A program made the translations under genes and the position numbers. Below are positions 1 through 15,200 of a stretch of DNA of 64,000 bases, in pieces. This DNA comes from Pycnopodia helianthoides (taxonomy: Eukaryota; Echinodermata; Asteroidea; Forcipulatida; Asteriidae). Below the pieces are notes generated by a model. That model saw only the letters and a list, made by a program, of their open reading frames with translations, was not told the origin of the DNA and did not search any database. How positions within the stretch are numbered: position 1 is the stretch's first letter; each line of letters opens with the position of its first letter. Location: NCBI GenBank assembly GCA_032158295.1, contig CM063248.1, forward strand, positions 18,090,787-18,154,786. Reading direction: 5' to 3'.

Positions 1-1510
1 AGCGTGCCATCACAAAAAAAAACAGGATTTCTCGATGAATATAACGCAATCAAGAAATATTTTACTTTCGTGCAAAGGTTTTTTCCCTGTAGTTTTATCG
101 TAAACACGCGGGATTTGGGATACGAACAACAAATTCACCCGCCCTCAAACTTCGTACCAACTGGGTATACGCCGTATTTTTTGTTACGACTTGGTGTTTG
201 AATGCTGTGGGCTGGAACGTGTAATTTCTTACGTTGTTGCTTGCAATATTGATTTCATCATAGGGGACAAAGCACGGCAGTGTTGATGGAAACTGTTAAT
301 TGAATGGGTGGACAATGGTTATTGAAAGAGCCTTAATTGGAAAAGATCAAAATGGCCTTGTAGGCACGGTTTCGAAAGAAAGGTTGATATTCGCGATACG
401 AGGCGGCGCAGCTGACAGGCACCCCGTGACGTCACGACGTTGCTAATTGCAGTCAACGGTGCCCAGATAAGAATAGTAGTCGCTCAAACGCCGCATGATT
501 TAGCAACTAGAATTCACGGACTAGAAATTGCACTTGTAACATACCTTGACTTCCTGCATGAAAACTGCAGCATTAGTCATCATAATGGTGAGTTTCCTTG
601 ACCAATTAGGAATCCTTAAACGGGCATCGTAAAAGAGGCTCACGTCATGCACGGAGTGACTGGTTCGTAAGTGTCACTCAATCCATCTGTAAGCCACGCC
701 CACTTCATACAAGCTTGCTCCCACTGATTACTTGAAGCCCATAGGAGTTGAATTGAGCTAGTTTTTTTCTAATGATTTTTAGAAGTGCACAAGAACAAAC
801 AATTGGATTTGGTTTACATCTCCAACGACCAAGATCTTCTCAGAATTAAAAGGTTTCTGTCATTAGAAATGCTTTGGAACGATTATAGATGGGTGACTTT
901 CGGTAAAATTACAAACAGACGAACGCCAGCTTAGGAGCTCAGCGAAAACTTCGGGCGTTTGCAGCAGATACGCACGCGTGTGTAGCATTGAATTATTATC
1001 TAGTTTAAACTATTTTCTAATTCTGTGAAGTAAGGCCCCTACGTGTTGGAATTTGACACTTTTTCAATCTCAGATTGCTTGAGTTGTCTTCACCGTCTTC
1101 ATTATTTACAGAAAGTGAATGTAATGTTACAGTTGGGCTTGTGTCCGAATTTAGGGCTACGGCAGTGGCTATGGCTGAAACGCCGTTGCAGCCGTTGACC
1201 ATAGCCGCAGCCGAAGACGCTCGATTCCGTTGAGGCCGTATCCAAATGTGCGGCTACAGCTACGGCTACAGCTGTTGCTAAGGGTGTTGCTAAGGATGTA
1301 TTACACTTCGAACGCACGATGACGGCAGCTAGCCGTATAGCCGTAGCCGGACTCTGTTTTATCATTTTCCACGCCGCTGCCATTTTTGTTTGGCATCCTG
1401 AACTGCTTCATGCACTCCAAGCCGGCAAATAATAAGGGGACCAGCCTGCCTCCCATGTAGCCTCGCTGTCACCATGAGTGTTTTGTGGCGGAGGATACAA
1501 ACTTCAATCT

Positions 1511-1904
1511 TTAAAGGAACATTACAGAATTGTTTTTTGCTTACAAAACAGTTGCTGGCAGTGTAAGCACTTTATGTAATCCACCATATACATAAACTGA
1601 CAAACCTGTAGAAGTTTGAGATCGATCGGCCATCTGGGTCACGAGCAAATAGTGAAAATTATTACACATTTGCATGAAATCATATAGATTCAACAAATGA
1701 ATAAAACGCTCACTGAGCGATAAACTCCAATCGGAAAATTAGTTTATTCAATTTCTCCTCAAATATGGCATTTCAGACAGAAATATTTCAAGGGATGTTT
1801 TCTACTATCATCATCATTAGTCCGTGTAAGTTTTATGTAAATCTGTGATCAAAAAGTATATTTTACAAGTTTTTTTTCTTACCAATTCTGTAATGTTCCT
1901 TTAA
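1511..1904 (-). mobile_element. TTAA-flanked MITE, family A, copy 1
   Basis: The ends are TTAAAGGAACATTACAGAA and its inverse, with TTAA at both borders. Length is about 394 bp. The internal sequence is shared with eight other copies in this window (key core: gctcagtgagcg and ggccgatcgatc). Orientation is opposite to most copies. There is no coding capacity. Confidence 0.9.
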
Positions 1905-2404
1905 AAAGTGTTCATAAGAACCTGGAGGTAGAAACTAAAGTTAGTTTAGTTTCTTAGCCTCCATGATAAGAAGCAATGGTGTCATTCCACTTTCCGGGTT
2001 TAATCTAATAATTACTTACCGTAATGCGCTCCGCAAACAACATTTTGTTCAAAGTTTCGACTTCAGGAGGGCCTTGTTTACCGACAACAAAAGTTGAGTT
2101 CCTAAAATAGCCACTAAATGCAAACACCCCGCAACCCACATGCACGTCGGGGACCATTCAAATATATACGACTGTTGCGTGAATTCAAAAATCGTGCCCG
2201 CACATAAATATCTCGAACGGTTAATTATTGCTAAATCATGGCTAAACAATGAATGCTTATGTTGATGCAATTCCTTCCTCCATGGTTGATGCTAACAAGT
2301 TAAACTGTTGTTTATATAAAGTGTGGCTATTTTATGAATTAAAAAACGGAAGATGCATGTGGCCGTTTAAAAAAAAATACAAATATTTGCCATGAATATT
2401 TAGT

Positions 2405-2800
2405 CCACTCACCTGCAGTGGCGTATTAAACTAAGGGGGCACGGGGGGACACGTTTCCCCTCCCCCAAATTAATGTCCGTACCCCCCCCGGTGGTCCTCC
2501 CCCCCCCTATTTAAAATGTGGACTTTTGATATTTAAAATTACCCTAATAAAACATTTTTTGAGCTCGTATAAAGTATTTTTATTGTTATTTAAAAACTAT
2601 TTTTCCTATCTATACGCAGACAATGTATCTGTTTTTACCTCCACAGCAAATTATCTCACAACAAATAGTAAATGACATAAAGAGATCGCTGAAAAGGGCT
2701 TGTTTAGGAAAAATACAAACATAAGCTACAGTTTTAATTGGCTAGAAACTGCCCCCCCCCCCGACAAAATGGTGCAACCCGTGTACCTCCCTATAATTTT
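2405..2800. repeat. Poly-C-bearing dispersed repeat
   Basis: It carries C-runs around attaatgtccgtacccc, then gtggacttttgatatttaaa, and ends near atggtgcaacccgtgtacct. Other copies are at 6420-6610, 18775-19175, 25255-26035 (two pieces), 29215-29360 and 43060-43440. Confidence 0.7.
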
Positions 2801-3222
2801 ACACTTGTGAGAGAACAATTTGCATGTTGAATAATTTAATAGATTATTTTGAACACGATTATTCAAACCTAATAAATGAACTGTGTGCGTGAACAATTAT
2901 TTTATGGATGAATAAAACAGCCGTCGATGCGCCGTCTCATAGAAAGTACGTGTGATTGTTAAGACTGAATTGAGCGGATTTTCTTCTCATTAGGGGCTGA
3001 ACAGAGGGAAGCTGTTCAATGGAAACATCCCGGCCTATCACTAGTTATTTTAAATAATCGGTCTGAAGCACCGCGGCAGTTCACTTTTTTTGACCGTGTG
3101 TCCCGGTGTGATGCGGGCCGTCGTTAAGCGCTTATCTGCCCGTGACATTACGCTCTCTGTTCGGATATACACACCGGTTTGAAAGTTGGAGAATTAAAGC
3201 CAATCTTGGGTTTTTTTTCGAT

Positions 3223-3291
3223 ATGGGACCGCAGAGTATTTATTTCTCCATAGACGGTACCAGCATGGAGGAACAGTCTCTCTATAATAAG
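3223..3291 (+). CDS. CNBD2: Gene A exon 1 (start codon)
   Basis: The ATG at 3223 opens 23 codons (MGPQSIYFSIDG...) and ends at AAG|gtgcgt in phase 0. This phase fits the next candidate exon at 6870. The DNA before it (about 2940-3222) is not repetitive and could be 5' UTR. There is no homology support, so an alternative first exon, or a start at Met in exon 3 (8263), remains possible. Confidence 0.45.
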
Positions 3292-6200
3292 GTGCGTTGA
3301 TATGTTTGGACTCATTTAAAAATACATGGTGTAGCGATGTTTTTCAAAAGTGTATTGCTCCAAAATGTTCATAAATTCTTTTAGTAGTAGGACATATAAC
3401 ACATCAAACTTTTTTTTATTAGTGTATGACGCATACCTTGTGTATACTATATCATCATTGGTTAGTTTGGGACGACTTATTTAATTTCTTCACTTCACTT
3501 TTAAAATACACAAACCGTCCTGTGAAAATGTAATTCAATTTCTTGGGTTCCGTTTAATTATTGCAGACACCGTGTCCCGGTTTATAGTTTCGTCAGGGTT
3601 TTTGTGCACACGTGTTAATTTCGATTGCGCCGATCGGAATAACAGTCTTGGAATGCTGTTTTTCTCAACTACGGCATTTTATGTCTGACGGGAAATATTT
3701 TCTCTGGCCAATTGGTGCTTTGGTCTTTATAATCAGCGTGCATTCAGATTTGAACTAATCATGTTGTTGTTGTTGTTGTTGGATTGGGGTTGTTGTTGAC
3801 TGTGGTTGTTGTTGATTGGGGTTGTTGATTGGATGGGGTTGTTGTTTTTCAGCCGTTATTTTGCAGCGTATCGTTTAAGGCATTTGGCTACTCTTTGGAT
3901 AGACTACGGGGTCGTGGGTTCGAATCCCACCTGCATGGCCCAGAAAGCCCTGAGCATACAGTGCTTATTACGGATAGGTTAAATCTAAAATTAATATAAA
4001 AAAAATTAAATTCCCGATGCAATTATTACATCAATTTAACAGGCACGGTGATTTCGCAGGATTTTTTCCTGATTGTGGGATTTCTTTCTCAAAATCTTCG
4101 TAAGCCATCAAATGTTCCTGAAAGAAGTATTAAAGCTAGCCAACAAAAGGAAAGAGAAATAGTCCACACTGTGTCCAGCCTGTAGTTTTGTATTTATGAT
4201 GATGCGCACAGTCTGTAAAACCTTCCGAATTTATAAAATCTGGGCGGTTCTGGGTTAAGAACAAGCAGGAACTTGGACATAAAAGCCATTTCAGGAATTT
4301 GTTTATGTCGTCAAATCTCATCTCTGATTGAAATCTACAGAGTTTACAACCATGGTAACATTGTTTGTGTTATACCATTGTATAGTTGGGTTGGTAATAA
4401 CTGTCTTTTACGAGGCCATATGGATATTATATTTTAAGTGAAACTCTTTTGATTGTTGATTGATACGAAAGTTGAAGGTAAACTATTAACTACGTTGATT
4501 GTTGGTGCTTTTGCTATGTGCCCTTGGTTGTATCATGGAGGTAGAAATAGATTTCTCCATGGTTGTATCCAAATTCTATAGGCCTACACGCTGGCACGTT
4601 TTAAATTAAAGTTTCAGGGTTTTTTTAAAGCTCCTTTAATTATTCTGCGTGTGTTTTTATACTGAAGTTTTATCTTCACTGGAAAAAAGATGATTATATT
4701 GAATGGCACAATCATCTTGTTTCCAGTAAAGATAAAACTCCTGCAAATGATTGAAATAACTTAGATTCTTTAAACTAGAAGATGATTGACAAGAAATTTA
4801 CCACTAGCTATGGAGAATACCCCTAAGCCAATAACAAAATGGACGGTCACATTCGCAAGTAAAAACGATGTTTGCAGCTTTGCATGGTGTGGATAATTAA
4901 TGAGAAGTAACTATGACTAGAACTGGCTGGTACAATTATTGTGTTTGGGAGTATTGGCGCTGAAAAGAGCCGTTGGTGCATGGTGTCCCGACGTTTCGAA
5001 CAGTGTACTCCGCTTGTCTTCACGAGGATCTCAAACAAAACTTACGTGTCTTTTTTAAGTTTCTCCATGAGTTAGCAGGACAAGCAATTTCAGAGCAAAT
5101 CAACCCATTATTTTTATGAAATCAACCAACCTTACTGGTGACATTATTGAATTCAACGAAAGCGAAATAAACAGAAACTTTTATTCTTTCAACATTCGAT
5201 GTCAATACTCTTCTTCTTCCGTCAGTACAATATCACAATAGTACAGAATGAGAACATCGCTATGTTTAACTTCTAAAAATATCTTTGGCCAAATCCGTTG
5301 GAGTTCGCGGAAAGTGTCGACAAGTGTTTTCCTCGTTTCACATGATCATCGACTTTCAAACTTTCCAACATCCCGTTCAGATCATTACGTCTGCATGTTG
5401 CAACCAATACAATCACTCCGAGGTTGATGTTTTTGTCAACCCGAATACAATTCGAAATGTCAGACTGCTATTATGCTTCCCAAAAAGAGATTTTGATAAA
5501 TTCCATTCGCTTAAGGATCGTTTTTATCAAACCGCTTTGAAACTCCCCTCTGAAGCATAGCACGTCAAGTTAATTGATCCGGTAGAGAGGAATTCGCCGA
5601 AAAGTAGACAAAAATAATACGATCCTTGGAAGCAGTATGTGGTCCATGCAGAGATGACGTACGCGTAACCATGGTTCGTTCCAAACTATTATCTTTGTGC
5701 GGGTCCCCGTCTGCCCTAATGAATGATGAGCACCGATCGTCTCCGTTTGGAAGGGGTCCAGACTAGTATTTGCCCAATCAGCCTCGATTGTGTTACATTA
5801 ATCAAGCCGATTGTAGAGAAATTTAGAAACAAATTGTCCAAAATGACGGGTAGACAGATACTGTGGCTTTTGTTGACTGATCGGGCTTGGCAACTTAAAG
5901 TTTATGTGTCTAAAGATATCTTGTAATCATATTTGTCATTGGTTTTTGGAAGAGTAGATTAATTCCTATTCTGTTGTTTTCGATAAACTTATCATAAAAT
6001 CCACATGTATTTTATTTATTTATTTTTTTAATCCAGTTGATCGTCGTTTCAGTAAAAAAAATATCGAATAACAATCGATTCATGTTTTGTCGAGAATTTT
6101 GCGCAAGTTCATGCTTATTTCGGTCACAGCAATCGAAGTAAGGTGACTTCGGGGTCTTCAATTGCTTTATTGTCATCTTTGACAGTAATGTAGACCAAAA

Positions 6201-9200
6201 TTTTATGGGTTTTTTTCAGGGGGATACGAACTTATTGAGCTTTTAGTTTCTAAAATCCACTCGTAACATCCACACTAGCACCTGATCCAATACCCTTCCT
6301 TGTAGGTTCAATACAGATTCGCCACCAAATTGTTGCATCGTCTGAAAACAGCCACTGGCAGTGGAGTTAAAAGTCAGTGTGTGTGGAGGGGAAATGTTAC
6401 TTTTAGAATAGTTTTTAGTGGCGTAACTAATCATCAATTAACGTCCGTGCCCCGGTGACCCCCCCCCCCACCCCCTTTGAAATCTGGACTTTTGAGATTT
6501 AAAATTACCCGAATAAAAAGTTACATTTTATGACCTTGTATGTAGTATTTTCAGGTCTTAAAATAACCCACACGTTGTGCACCCTAAAATGTTAGCCTAG
6601 TTTCGGCGCTGTATAGGAATGGGGTCGGTTCCCTATAGTTCACGATTTTCGTTCGTTGCTGTACCGGTATATAGGTTGGGGTCGGGGGAGGGGGCTTTGT
6701 ATGGTCATTGTTTGAACCCTTGTCCCCTTGTTGCTCTGGTCATCATGGGTAACCCATTTCTCTATGTTGTAACCTTTTCTCTTGAAAACCAAACAAGACA
6801 CGTGCCCTCCAGGCAACCATAGACGTGTCAACCACTTCACACAGTCATCGCCACTTCATTCCCTCTCAGCCTGGCCAATCGATCGATACAAGTTGGGCCC
6901 ACTGGAGAAAAGTACTCGAAGACTCGTCTCCAGCAAGTCAGAAAATATATCGAGAGATGGGCGTCTCGTCTGGCGACTGCCTCGCACCCGCTAATGACGC
7001 TTACAAACAAAAATTGACGCGAGCTATTCGTACAGGTTGATAAAAGTCAGAAAACGCAAACAACAGCCTCGATGTATTGGCGTGGAAGGGAGGGGAAAAA
7101 ACACCTGTTTGGTGAGAAGGTGCTAAAAGGGGTCGACGCTTTCAAGGGATTATACATCATTATTTTTGGGGGAGGGGTATTAACTCAAATCCTCTAGTTT
7201 TCAACAAACAGACCAGCAACAAACTGTGACAGTTTTGTCAATTCCCTGTGGCTTTTCGTTTCTAGCAAAAACAACGACAATCGGGTGATGTTTTATGAGA
7301 GACTTTGTGCACGCACATTTCCGGCTTATTATTTCGATTGTGGCAATCGAAATACGCAGAAGTGATTTGTGGGGTCGGCAACTAGTATTTCCTGGACTCG
7401 GACAGTTTATCAAACCGACATGTTTCTCGGAAGGAATTGTACTGTTACGAATTTTTAAGCACACTAGAATTTGCCTGAGCAAACCTGCATGGCGAAAATA
7501 AGAAGAAATTGGGAAAAAGTCATCAACCGATAATGACGTAGCTTACATTGCTTGTGGCGGGTGTCACGCTATTTTTGCTCAGTTAGTAAATATGCAAATG
7601 TACCCAGTCAGTTTCCCTTGTGGTTCGTTACTCAAATATGGTTCACCAAATATTCTCAATTGGGCATCTCAGTGAAATATGGCCCATGTTAGGTTTTTAA
7701 ATGTATGATGTAATTATTGTTTGATTAATCACCAGAACTTCGATTGCAAAGCCATGATGGCTCCCGAATTAATCAAAGTAAAGTTGGGTATCTTTGCCAT
7801 AATTAGGTCATTTCTTAATTAGGCCATGCGTAGCATTAAGTCAATAATTACTCAGCAACTAAGAGAACCTTCCCGATGGCCTTATTCAAATAGAAATAGA
7901 AATCTGCCAGCGACCATTTTTACCACACGGGGCCCGGGTCTCTAATAACATTCACCCGTTTCATAACGCCGTTATAATCGTGATAAGATAGTCAGAGTCA
8001 ATAGTATCCTAGTGATAAATTACCAGCGGTGTTTGCAAGCTGACGACGATATCGTAAATTGGAATTGAAGTTTTAAAAAGAGGACCCCCCTTTCTCGATT
8101 GTTGGTCACAGAATGAGCTGCTACTAAACCGACCGTGGTCGGATATAGGATAGGAAGAGCCATGTCTCTTCCTAGAATGTGACAGTTCGAGATTTACAAG
8201 GGAAAAAAACCTTCCAGTTTGCGATCAACTTTTAGACAACCCCGTTTTAAGGTTTGAGTTCCATGGGGGACTCGCCACAGAACTGTTGGGCCAAGGTACG
8301 GAGATCTAGGGTAAGGAGGGAACTGTTGTCTGCCGTGTCCCGTCGGGGCACCCCGTCGGGACGACGAATGGGCTTCTATATGGACTTGTGTGACGACAGC
8401 GCATCCAGAGCGTCATGCGAGGTAATCACGTTGTCATATATTCATTTTACGGACAATACTTGAATCGGTCGTGTGTGTTTTTTTATATGAAGATTATGCT
8501 CTTAGACTTTGTTTCTTTTCTGGAAGTATTGATCATGCCTCCAGGACTGCGATCATTTATCTTGGCACAGGATGATGTCTCCCCACCTTTCAATTGTCGA
8601 GGTCTTGTTATGGTAGCAGACCAAACATCGATCGTCGTGTCGGTGCAGACGACGGGCCGTGAGTCGATGGAAACCACCCCCGGGGCGTTTCGGGCCGTGT
8701 CCTCGGCACTTTCCCAGGGTTATATATCGGTGGTACTTTAAGTTCCTTTTAAAAAGTTCCATGTAATTGTTACACACGGATTGTTCGCCTCGTTGGATAA
8801 ATCCCTCTAATTCTCTAAGAACGGTTGACAATCGCTAATCATTTCAATCCATATCGGTGTTCTTCGTGTACAAAGCTCCTTTACCCCCACAGGTGTTAAT
8901 CGCCGTTTTGAAGAACTCGTGAACGTCTGCCGTGTTCTTAACAAAAAAATAACAGTATCTTTTAAAAACAAATTAATGTTTACAGGCGAACGTAAATGAA
9001 TTGCTATTGAAGCCCGATGGGCAAAAGTATCACTTTATCGATATTATTGTCTAATCCTTCATTCCAACTAAGTTTGAATCGTAAGTTATTTCCCCCTAAT
9101 TCAGTTGATTTTTTTTTAATGGGCGCATTGCACTTTATTTCTAGCTCATAAGAACCGTTAAAAAAAAGAGGTACACGTCGATTTCTTTGTCATTTTAATC

Positions 9201-12200
9201 GACCAAGGCCGGGCAAGGAGGCAGTGGCCTCCCTCGCCTCCGTAAAGTCTCAGTGGTGTTTATATTTATGACATCGATGGTGTTCCGATAAGCTGGTTGG
9301 TCACACGCAGTTTTAGTGATCCTAACACATCTAGTAATGTCTGACAATTGAATTGTACGATAGAAAACACATCTAACTTGTCCTGTTTAATTGTACGTAT
9401 AGTGATAAACATCAACAAGTCCACATAGTTCTCTTTATGCAGGCTTCTGTAGTAAAGGATGGTTGCTAGGGTCAAGGCGAGAGAGCTTGCCGAGTTGGAT
9501 CAGATCGTTGGCATCGATGCGATGTTGCCAAGCTCAAATCGAAGCACCGTTTATACACGATTCGTTATACTGACAGCTGAACACCATCGAAAAGAAATAC
9601 AAGTATGAACTTGAAACTTTGCAGTCCATGGTATAGGAATACAACCAATTGCGTAGACCGATAAGGGGGACAGGGGGTGGCTGCCCCGCTCAGAGCCCTT
9701 GCCCCCCTTGTAACCCAAATGAGATATAGGGGGGGAAAAGAACACATGAATGGTTCGATACAAATGAATGGTTCCACGGTTACATTAAATATGTCTTTTG
9801 TCTTTCGAAACTCTTGATTAAAAATATTTTCCGGATCACCAGACAGATTTATGGAATGCCTGTCGTATGAGCTCCAATGGATGAGGAAGCGATGACAACC
9901 TACCCATAATTGTTGATTGTGTCGTTGCTAGGGCTCAACCCAAGCCTCGAGGCGTTCACTATAGCGCCACACCGTGCACTGTTTGTTTTCTACTCACCAG
10001 GTCATGTCACTTCAAAATCCAATTGTTCTCATCTCCGCCAGGTTATTATTGTTCATTGTATGAGGCTTTTTTTTTCAACGATTAGACTTGTCCCCATTAC
10101 AAACAGTAACACAAATCGGATTCCTGGTTTGTGGAACTTCCTTCCTCACGTGCAAATGTCAAGGCTTTTTTTTTCCTTCATTTTTTCATTTTTGTGTTGG
10201 CTGTTGGCTTGATGATTCATATTTCCACCAGCCATTTTTTTTTAATGAAGTGCAATATATGTTGTCATCATCTGGTGACGTTGCCGTTAAAATCTGTCGA
10301 AGTGTGAACAGGTTGCAGGATTTGTTTTCTCGTACGTTTGTCTACGATTTCATCAATACATATACCCAGAAACCAAAATGTCTTTATAATACAAAGGTTA
10401 TACAAAGCTGACCGTCTCTAAAAATGTTAAATATTTTGGCCAGTAAACAGCATTGAATAAACATACATTAAGTAATTAACTTGGCCATTTTAACTTGCAT
10501 GTTTGTGTGCTTTTGTGTATGCAAGTATCATTGGAATTTGCTGGTTTATTTGAGTTTATTTTTTATCGCTGTTTGCTCAAGTTCTATCATTCTATATTAG
10601 TCTTAATGTCCCTTTCACACCAGAGCAATTAGCAGGGGTGGGTCCTCGCTTTATTTTAGCATGGTTGTACAATTTTACAAACTGCACTCCGTGTGAAAGG
10701 ACAACAATGTTTGGACTTTCCAAGGTTCCTCGTGAAATCGCAATGGACCCGAAGTGACAGACTACCGGCACCCATTACCGAGGACCTTTGCTACTGGTGC
10801 TCGTGTGAAAGGGCCTTTACTTCTAGCCATCAGCATTTCAGACTGATACTTGGCAGTGATAGTATTTTAATTTATCTTTGTTTATTGTTTTTTTATTGAT
10901 GTGTAGGCTCGCAGAAGGTTCGCACACGCAATCAGGATGGTCATCCTCATGCTACGTATACACTCAATGGTCTTCAAAAAGTAAGTTTTTACAATTTTCA
11001 TATTATACACAATACAAATAATTACGCCGGGTAGTTGGCTCATTGTGTGACACAACTGTTTTCGCCCCGTTTAAAGGAACATTACAGAATTGTTTTTTTG
11101 CTAACAAAACAGTTGCTGGCAGTGTAAGCACTTTATGTAATCCACCATATACATAAACTGACAAACCTGTAGAAGTTTGAGATCGATCGGCCATCTGGGT
11201 CACGAGAAAATAGCGAAAAACCGATTACACATTTGCATGAAATCATATAGGTTCAACAAATGAATAAAACGCTCACTGAGCGATAAACTCCAATCGGAAA
11301 ATTAGTTTATTCATTTCTCATCAAATATGGCATTTCAGACAGAAATATTTCAAGGGATGTTTTCTACTATCATGATCATTAGACCGTGTAAGTTTTATGT
11401 AAATCTGTGATCAAAAAGTATATTTGACAACTATATAGAGCGCGCTAGTCGAAACGTTCCTACAAACTAAGTGACTCTTTTCATTACACTAGTAAAATTC
11501 CCTGGGTCAGAAATGACCTGGATTCGGGTCCCGTGGGGCTTGACCCTATGCTGGGTCAGTGTGACCCGGAATGTGTTTCGAAATGCTCCAGAAGTGGGTC
11601 AAACTGACTCAGAATCGGCGAGTTAAAATTACATTTTTAAAGGAACACTACCGAATTGGTAATTGTAAAATATAATTTTGATCACAGATTTACACAAAAC
11701 TTACACGGTCTAATGATGATGATAGCAGAAAACATCCCTTGAAATATTTCTGTCTGAAATGCCATATTTGATGAGAAATGAATAAACTAATTTTCCGATT
11801 GGAGTTTATCGCTCAGTGAGCGTTTTATCCATTTGTTGAACATATATGATTTCATGCAAATGTGTAATCGGTTTTTCACTATTTTCTCGTGACCCAGATG
11901 GCCGATCGATCCCAAACTTCTACAGGTTTGTCAGTTTATGTACATGTATATGGTGGATTACATAAAGTGCTTACACTGCCAGCAACTGTTTTGTTAGCAA
12001 AAACCAATTCTGTAATGTTCCTTTAAACCATCAGATAACGGGAGCTGTAATTTTCTTGGAAATAGGCTATACTAAAAACCATTTTCCGGCTGACCTAAAT
12101 TCTGGGTCAATTCTGACACAGGAGTTTTTAGAGTGTGACTCCAACACTTCATCCAAAAATAGATTTCACATAATCTAAAGCCTTTTCGAAACCAAGGCTT

Positions 12201-15200
12201 CCGCTTGGGTTCAGGCTTGGGTTCAGGCTTGGGTTCCATCAGTGTTTTTGAAAACAGTGCGCTTGCGGAACGGGGCTTCAAACAGGCGAACGGGGCCTAT
12301 AAGCTGGAGCCCAACCCCAGGGCTCGGTTTCACAAAACCCTGAGATTCATCTAAAGATGAGTTGTCAATATCACCATAGTGATTTGTATTGTGACATCAC
12401 ACTTTGCTGAGAGATTAAGATTGATACTTAAGTAAGAACATTCTTAACTCTTTGTGTTATCGAAAAGGGGTCATAGATATACCCGTAAGAATTACAAAAA
12501 CGTGCACAATCCAAGCAACAAAACAACCTTTCGTCTTTAACAGCTTCGGTTATCTGATGGCAACGATTTGCTCACTCCGCACATTATTTTTTCATATGGA
12601 CAGCGTTTGAATTGATGTGAGTGCTTAACCTATGAAATGAATATTGTATAGCTCCATTGATTGAAGGCAGTCGAAGCATCGACCATTTCACCAAGCAGCC
12701 AATTACAATTTACCTTTATGGCATATTTTTTTGTTATGCATTGCTCTCTTGCCCAATTAACCTAATTGACGTTTGTGTCTAAGTAGCATGATTTATGCTG
12801 TTTTTGTATATGTTTTTTTTATCAGAAACGCAAGATCTTTATTTCTATGAAACTCATCTCACGCAGGTTAAATGTTTGGGGACTGAATATTATACTCGAC
12901 CCTAAAACACATTGGTTACCATTATATCCTATCCATCATTTTGATGATTATAGGGCACTGTCGAAATTCTGTACTTTGTAGAAATATTAATGACCGACAG
13001 CCATTGGCAATTTTGTTTGGATAGCCCTTGAGGTGACTGGACTTCTTATGGGTCTCTATGTGCAAGTTTCAGGCATCTTCGAACTTGTTGGTAACCTCGG
13101 GGGTTCGCCACGTACATTGTTGTGACGTGTAAGGAAACAAAATCTCACAAAACGGAGACCGATAGTCGAATAACGCAAGACTTGTACCGTCTGTTTACAA
13201 CACATTATGTTAGAGCACATAGTGACGTAGTGCGATAACCATCCATTGTTGAGGGGGTTGGATTGCAACAGGATACGAGTTGCCTTTACTGGCAACTTTG
13301 ATATAATTATTTCGGTTGCAGAGAGTCCTAATTTCAGTGTCAACCTTTGAAAAGATATATTCATCTTGCAAACGCCACGGCTCAAAAACCCAGGGTGTGC
13401 TGAAGCAACTGCAGTGCAATTTCTAATATTGGTATAAACAAAGTCACCCCAAGCTATAGCAGCTACACGTGGCATGTTTATGTATAGAAAAAAAACTTCC
13501 CATCCGATTTCAGCAAGTGCAATTAAATGCCCAAACAATGAAAAAGAAATCCTTATTTAATGCTTGTTGACAAATAAATAAATAAATATTTAAAAATAAA
13601 TCACGCAAAATAGAATGGCTGCCAATAAAAAAGATCAGGACAAAATTCGAGAATTGGCAAGGGAAACCGGTACATAAATTAGTTTTGCTTTTCAATGTTT
13701 TTAACTTGTGCGTGCATGTCTACGTCTAATCATCAATGAAATTGTCACGGAATGTTTTCTTGACATCTAGAGCTTCGCAAGCTTTGTCTTATAAACAATT
13801 TCGACCAGAAACCCAGAATAAAATAGGGCTGTATGGACTTTCTGTCGCCAATGTACTTTCAAGAATTATAAATTACTGCTGCTATCAGATAAATTGATAA
13901 ATAATATACAACGGAACTGTTGAGTAGGTTTTGTGCCGCGTGTTTCAACAGTCAAGGGGCATTTGGAAAGATTATACAGGTCGAAATCGAAATGTGGTTC
14001 GTCAAATTGGCACACCGAAACTCTTAGTTGTCTGTTTGCAGTTGGTGGGAATTCAGATGTAATTAATATGCACGCTGGCCCATCTCGACGTTAAAGGGCA
14101 CATTGCATTCAAATCTCCCAAAATGTTGCTGTTAGGAATTGCTCCTTATCCTTTACAAGGGTTTTTCATGGGCAAAAATTGTGTAGTGTTTTGTAATTAG
14201 TGATTTAAAAAAAAACACATAAATTTGCATCCTAAAATAGAACCAGCGGAACATACGGTCCGCCATTTTGTGGAGTCAAAAATTCGGACCGTGTTCTGTC
14301 ATGAAATCCACACAATTTCAAGGGATAGGCTATATATAGTTATGTGAAAAAGTATACTATACTTTAAATATTATATATTTCCAACCATAATTCATTTCAA
14401 AGCAAATCCGAAGGCAACGTGCCCCTTTAATAACAGAGCATGCGACACAACTTGGCTGGTTGAACATGTCACATCAACCCAATCGATAACCTGTAGTTAA
14501 CGAACTATTGTTTGTGAGCGCCATTTCTGCTCTCGAGATAGTCGATTATTATTTACCTTTCATTACTATCTTCCCTGTGTTTGATTTTAATTAATGGCTT
14601 CAGGGTTGACTACCGTGATTTGTCACTAGATTTTTTTCTGATAACTTCTATTGCGCCAATTCATCAACATAGTTTTTCTTTGTAAAAATGTTAAAAGAAG
14701 ATCAGTAAAATATACGTCATCAGTTTGGAGATGGAGTGCATGGTCCATAATTATTTTGGGGGAACTAAAGCAGTAGGTCCTAGGCCTATTTAATTTTCTT
14801 ATCAAGGGATTCTAGAACTTTAAAGCTATGTCATCGGCCAGTCTTGTCCCTTCCGCGTAATAGCCATATAACAAACACGACTGGACAGTGAATAAATTGG
14901 GTCCAGACTAAGTGTCTCTCTAGCCTCAGTTTGGTTACAATGGTGTGGAATGGGTAAAAGACAAAATCAAACTGCTGCCTCGTGATGAAGACCGACAATT
15001 CTGACATTATACTTGTCGCGTTCCCTGTATCCATTATCAACCAAGATAGCTAAGTTTAGTGTTCACCAAGTTGGGCCAGACGCCTTTTCCTTTATTCGCC
15101 TACGGTTTGTTCACCAATTTGGGTATCATGGATGGTGGCCTGGAATGATGGATGTTGCTAAGGAGACGAGATAAATGTAACACTGAGTGCGCCCTCTTTA

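Larger units (their letters stand above)
1..3222. other. Upstream of gene A, no supported gene
   Basis: It holds one TTAA MITE (1511-1904), a GCTACGGCTACAG-like degenerate repeat (about 1160-1350), and a poly-C repeat (2405-2800). About 2940-3222 is not repetitive and may be promoter or 5' UTR of gene A. Short open frames here have no coding character. Confidence 0.6.

Noticed and set aside
3895..3945. tRNA-like ggttcgaatccc sequence
   Set aside because: Only a T-arm-like segment is present. There is no D-arm or acceptor stem, so it is not a tRNA gene.
5285..5560. 91-codon + strand frame in intron 1 of gene A
   Set aside because: It starts at a non-ATG codon and has no acceptor in phase with exon 1 and no recognised motif.
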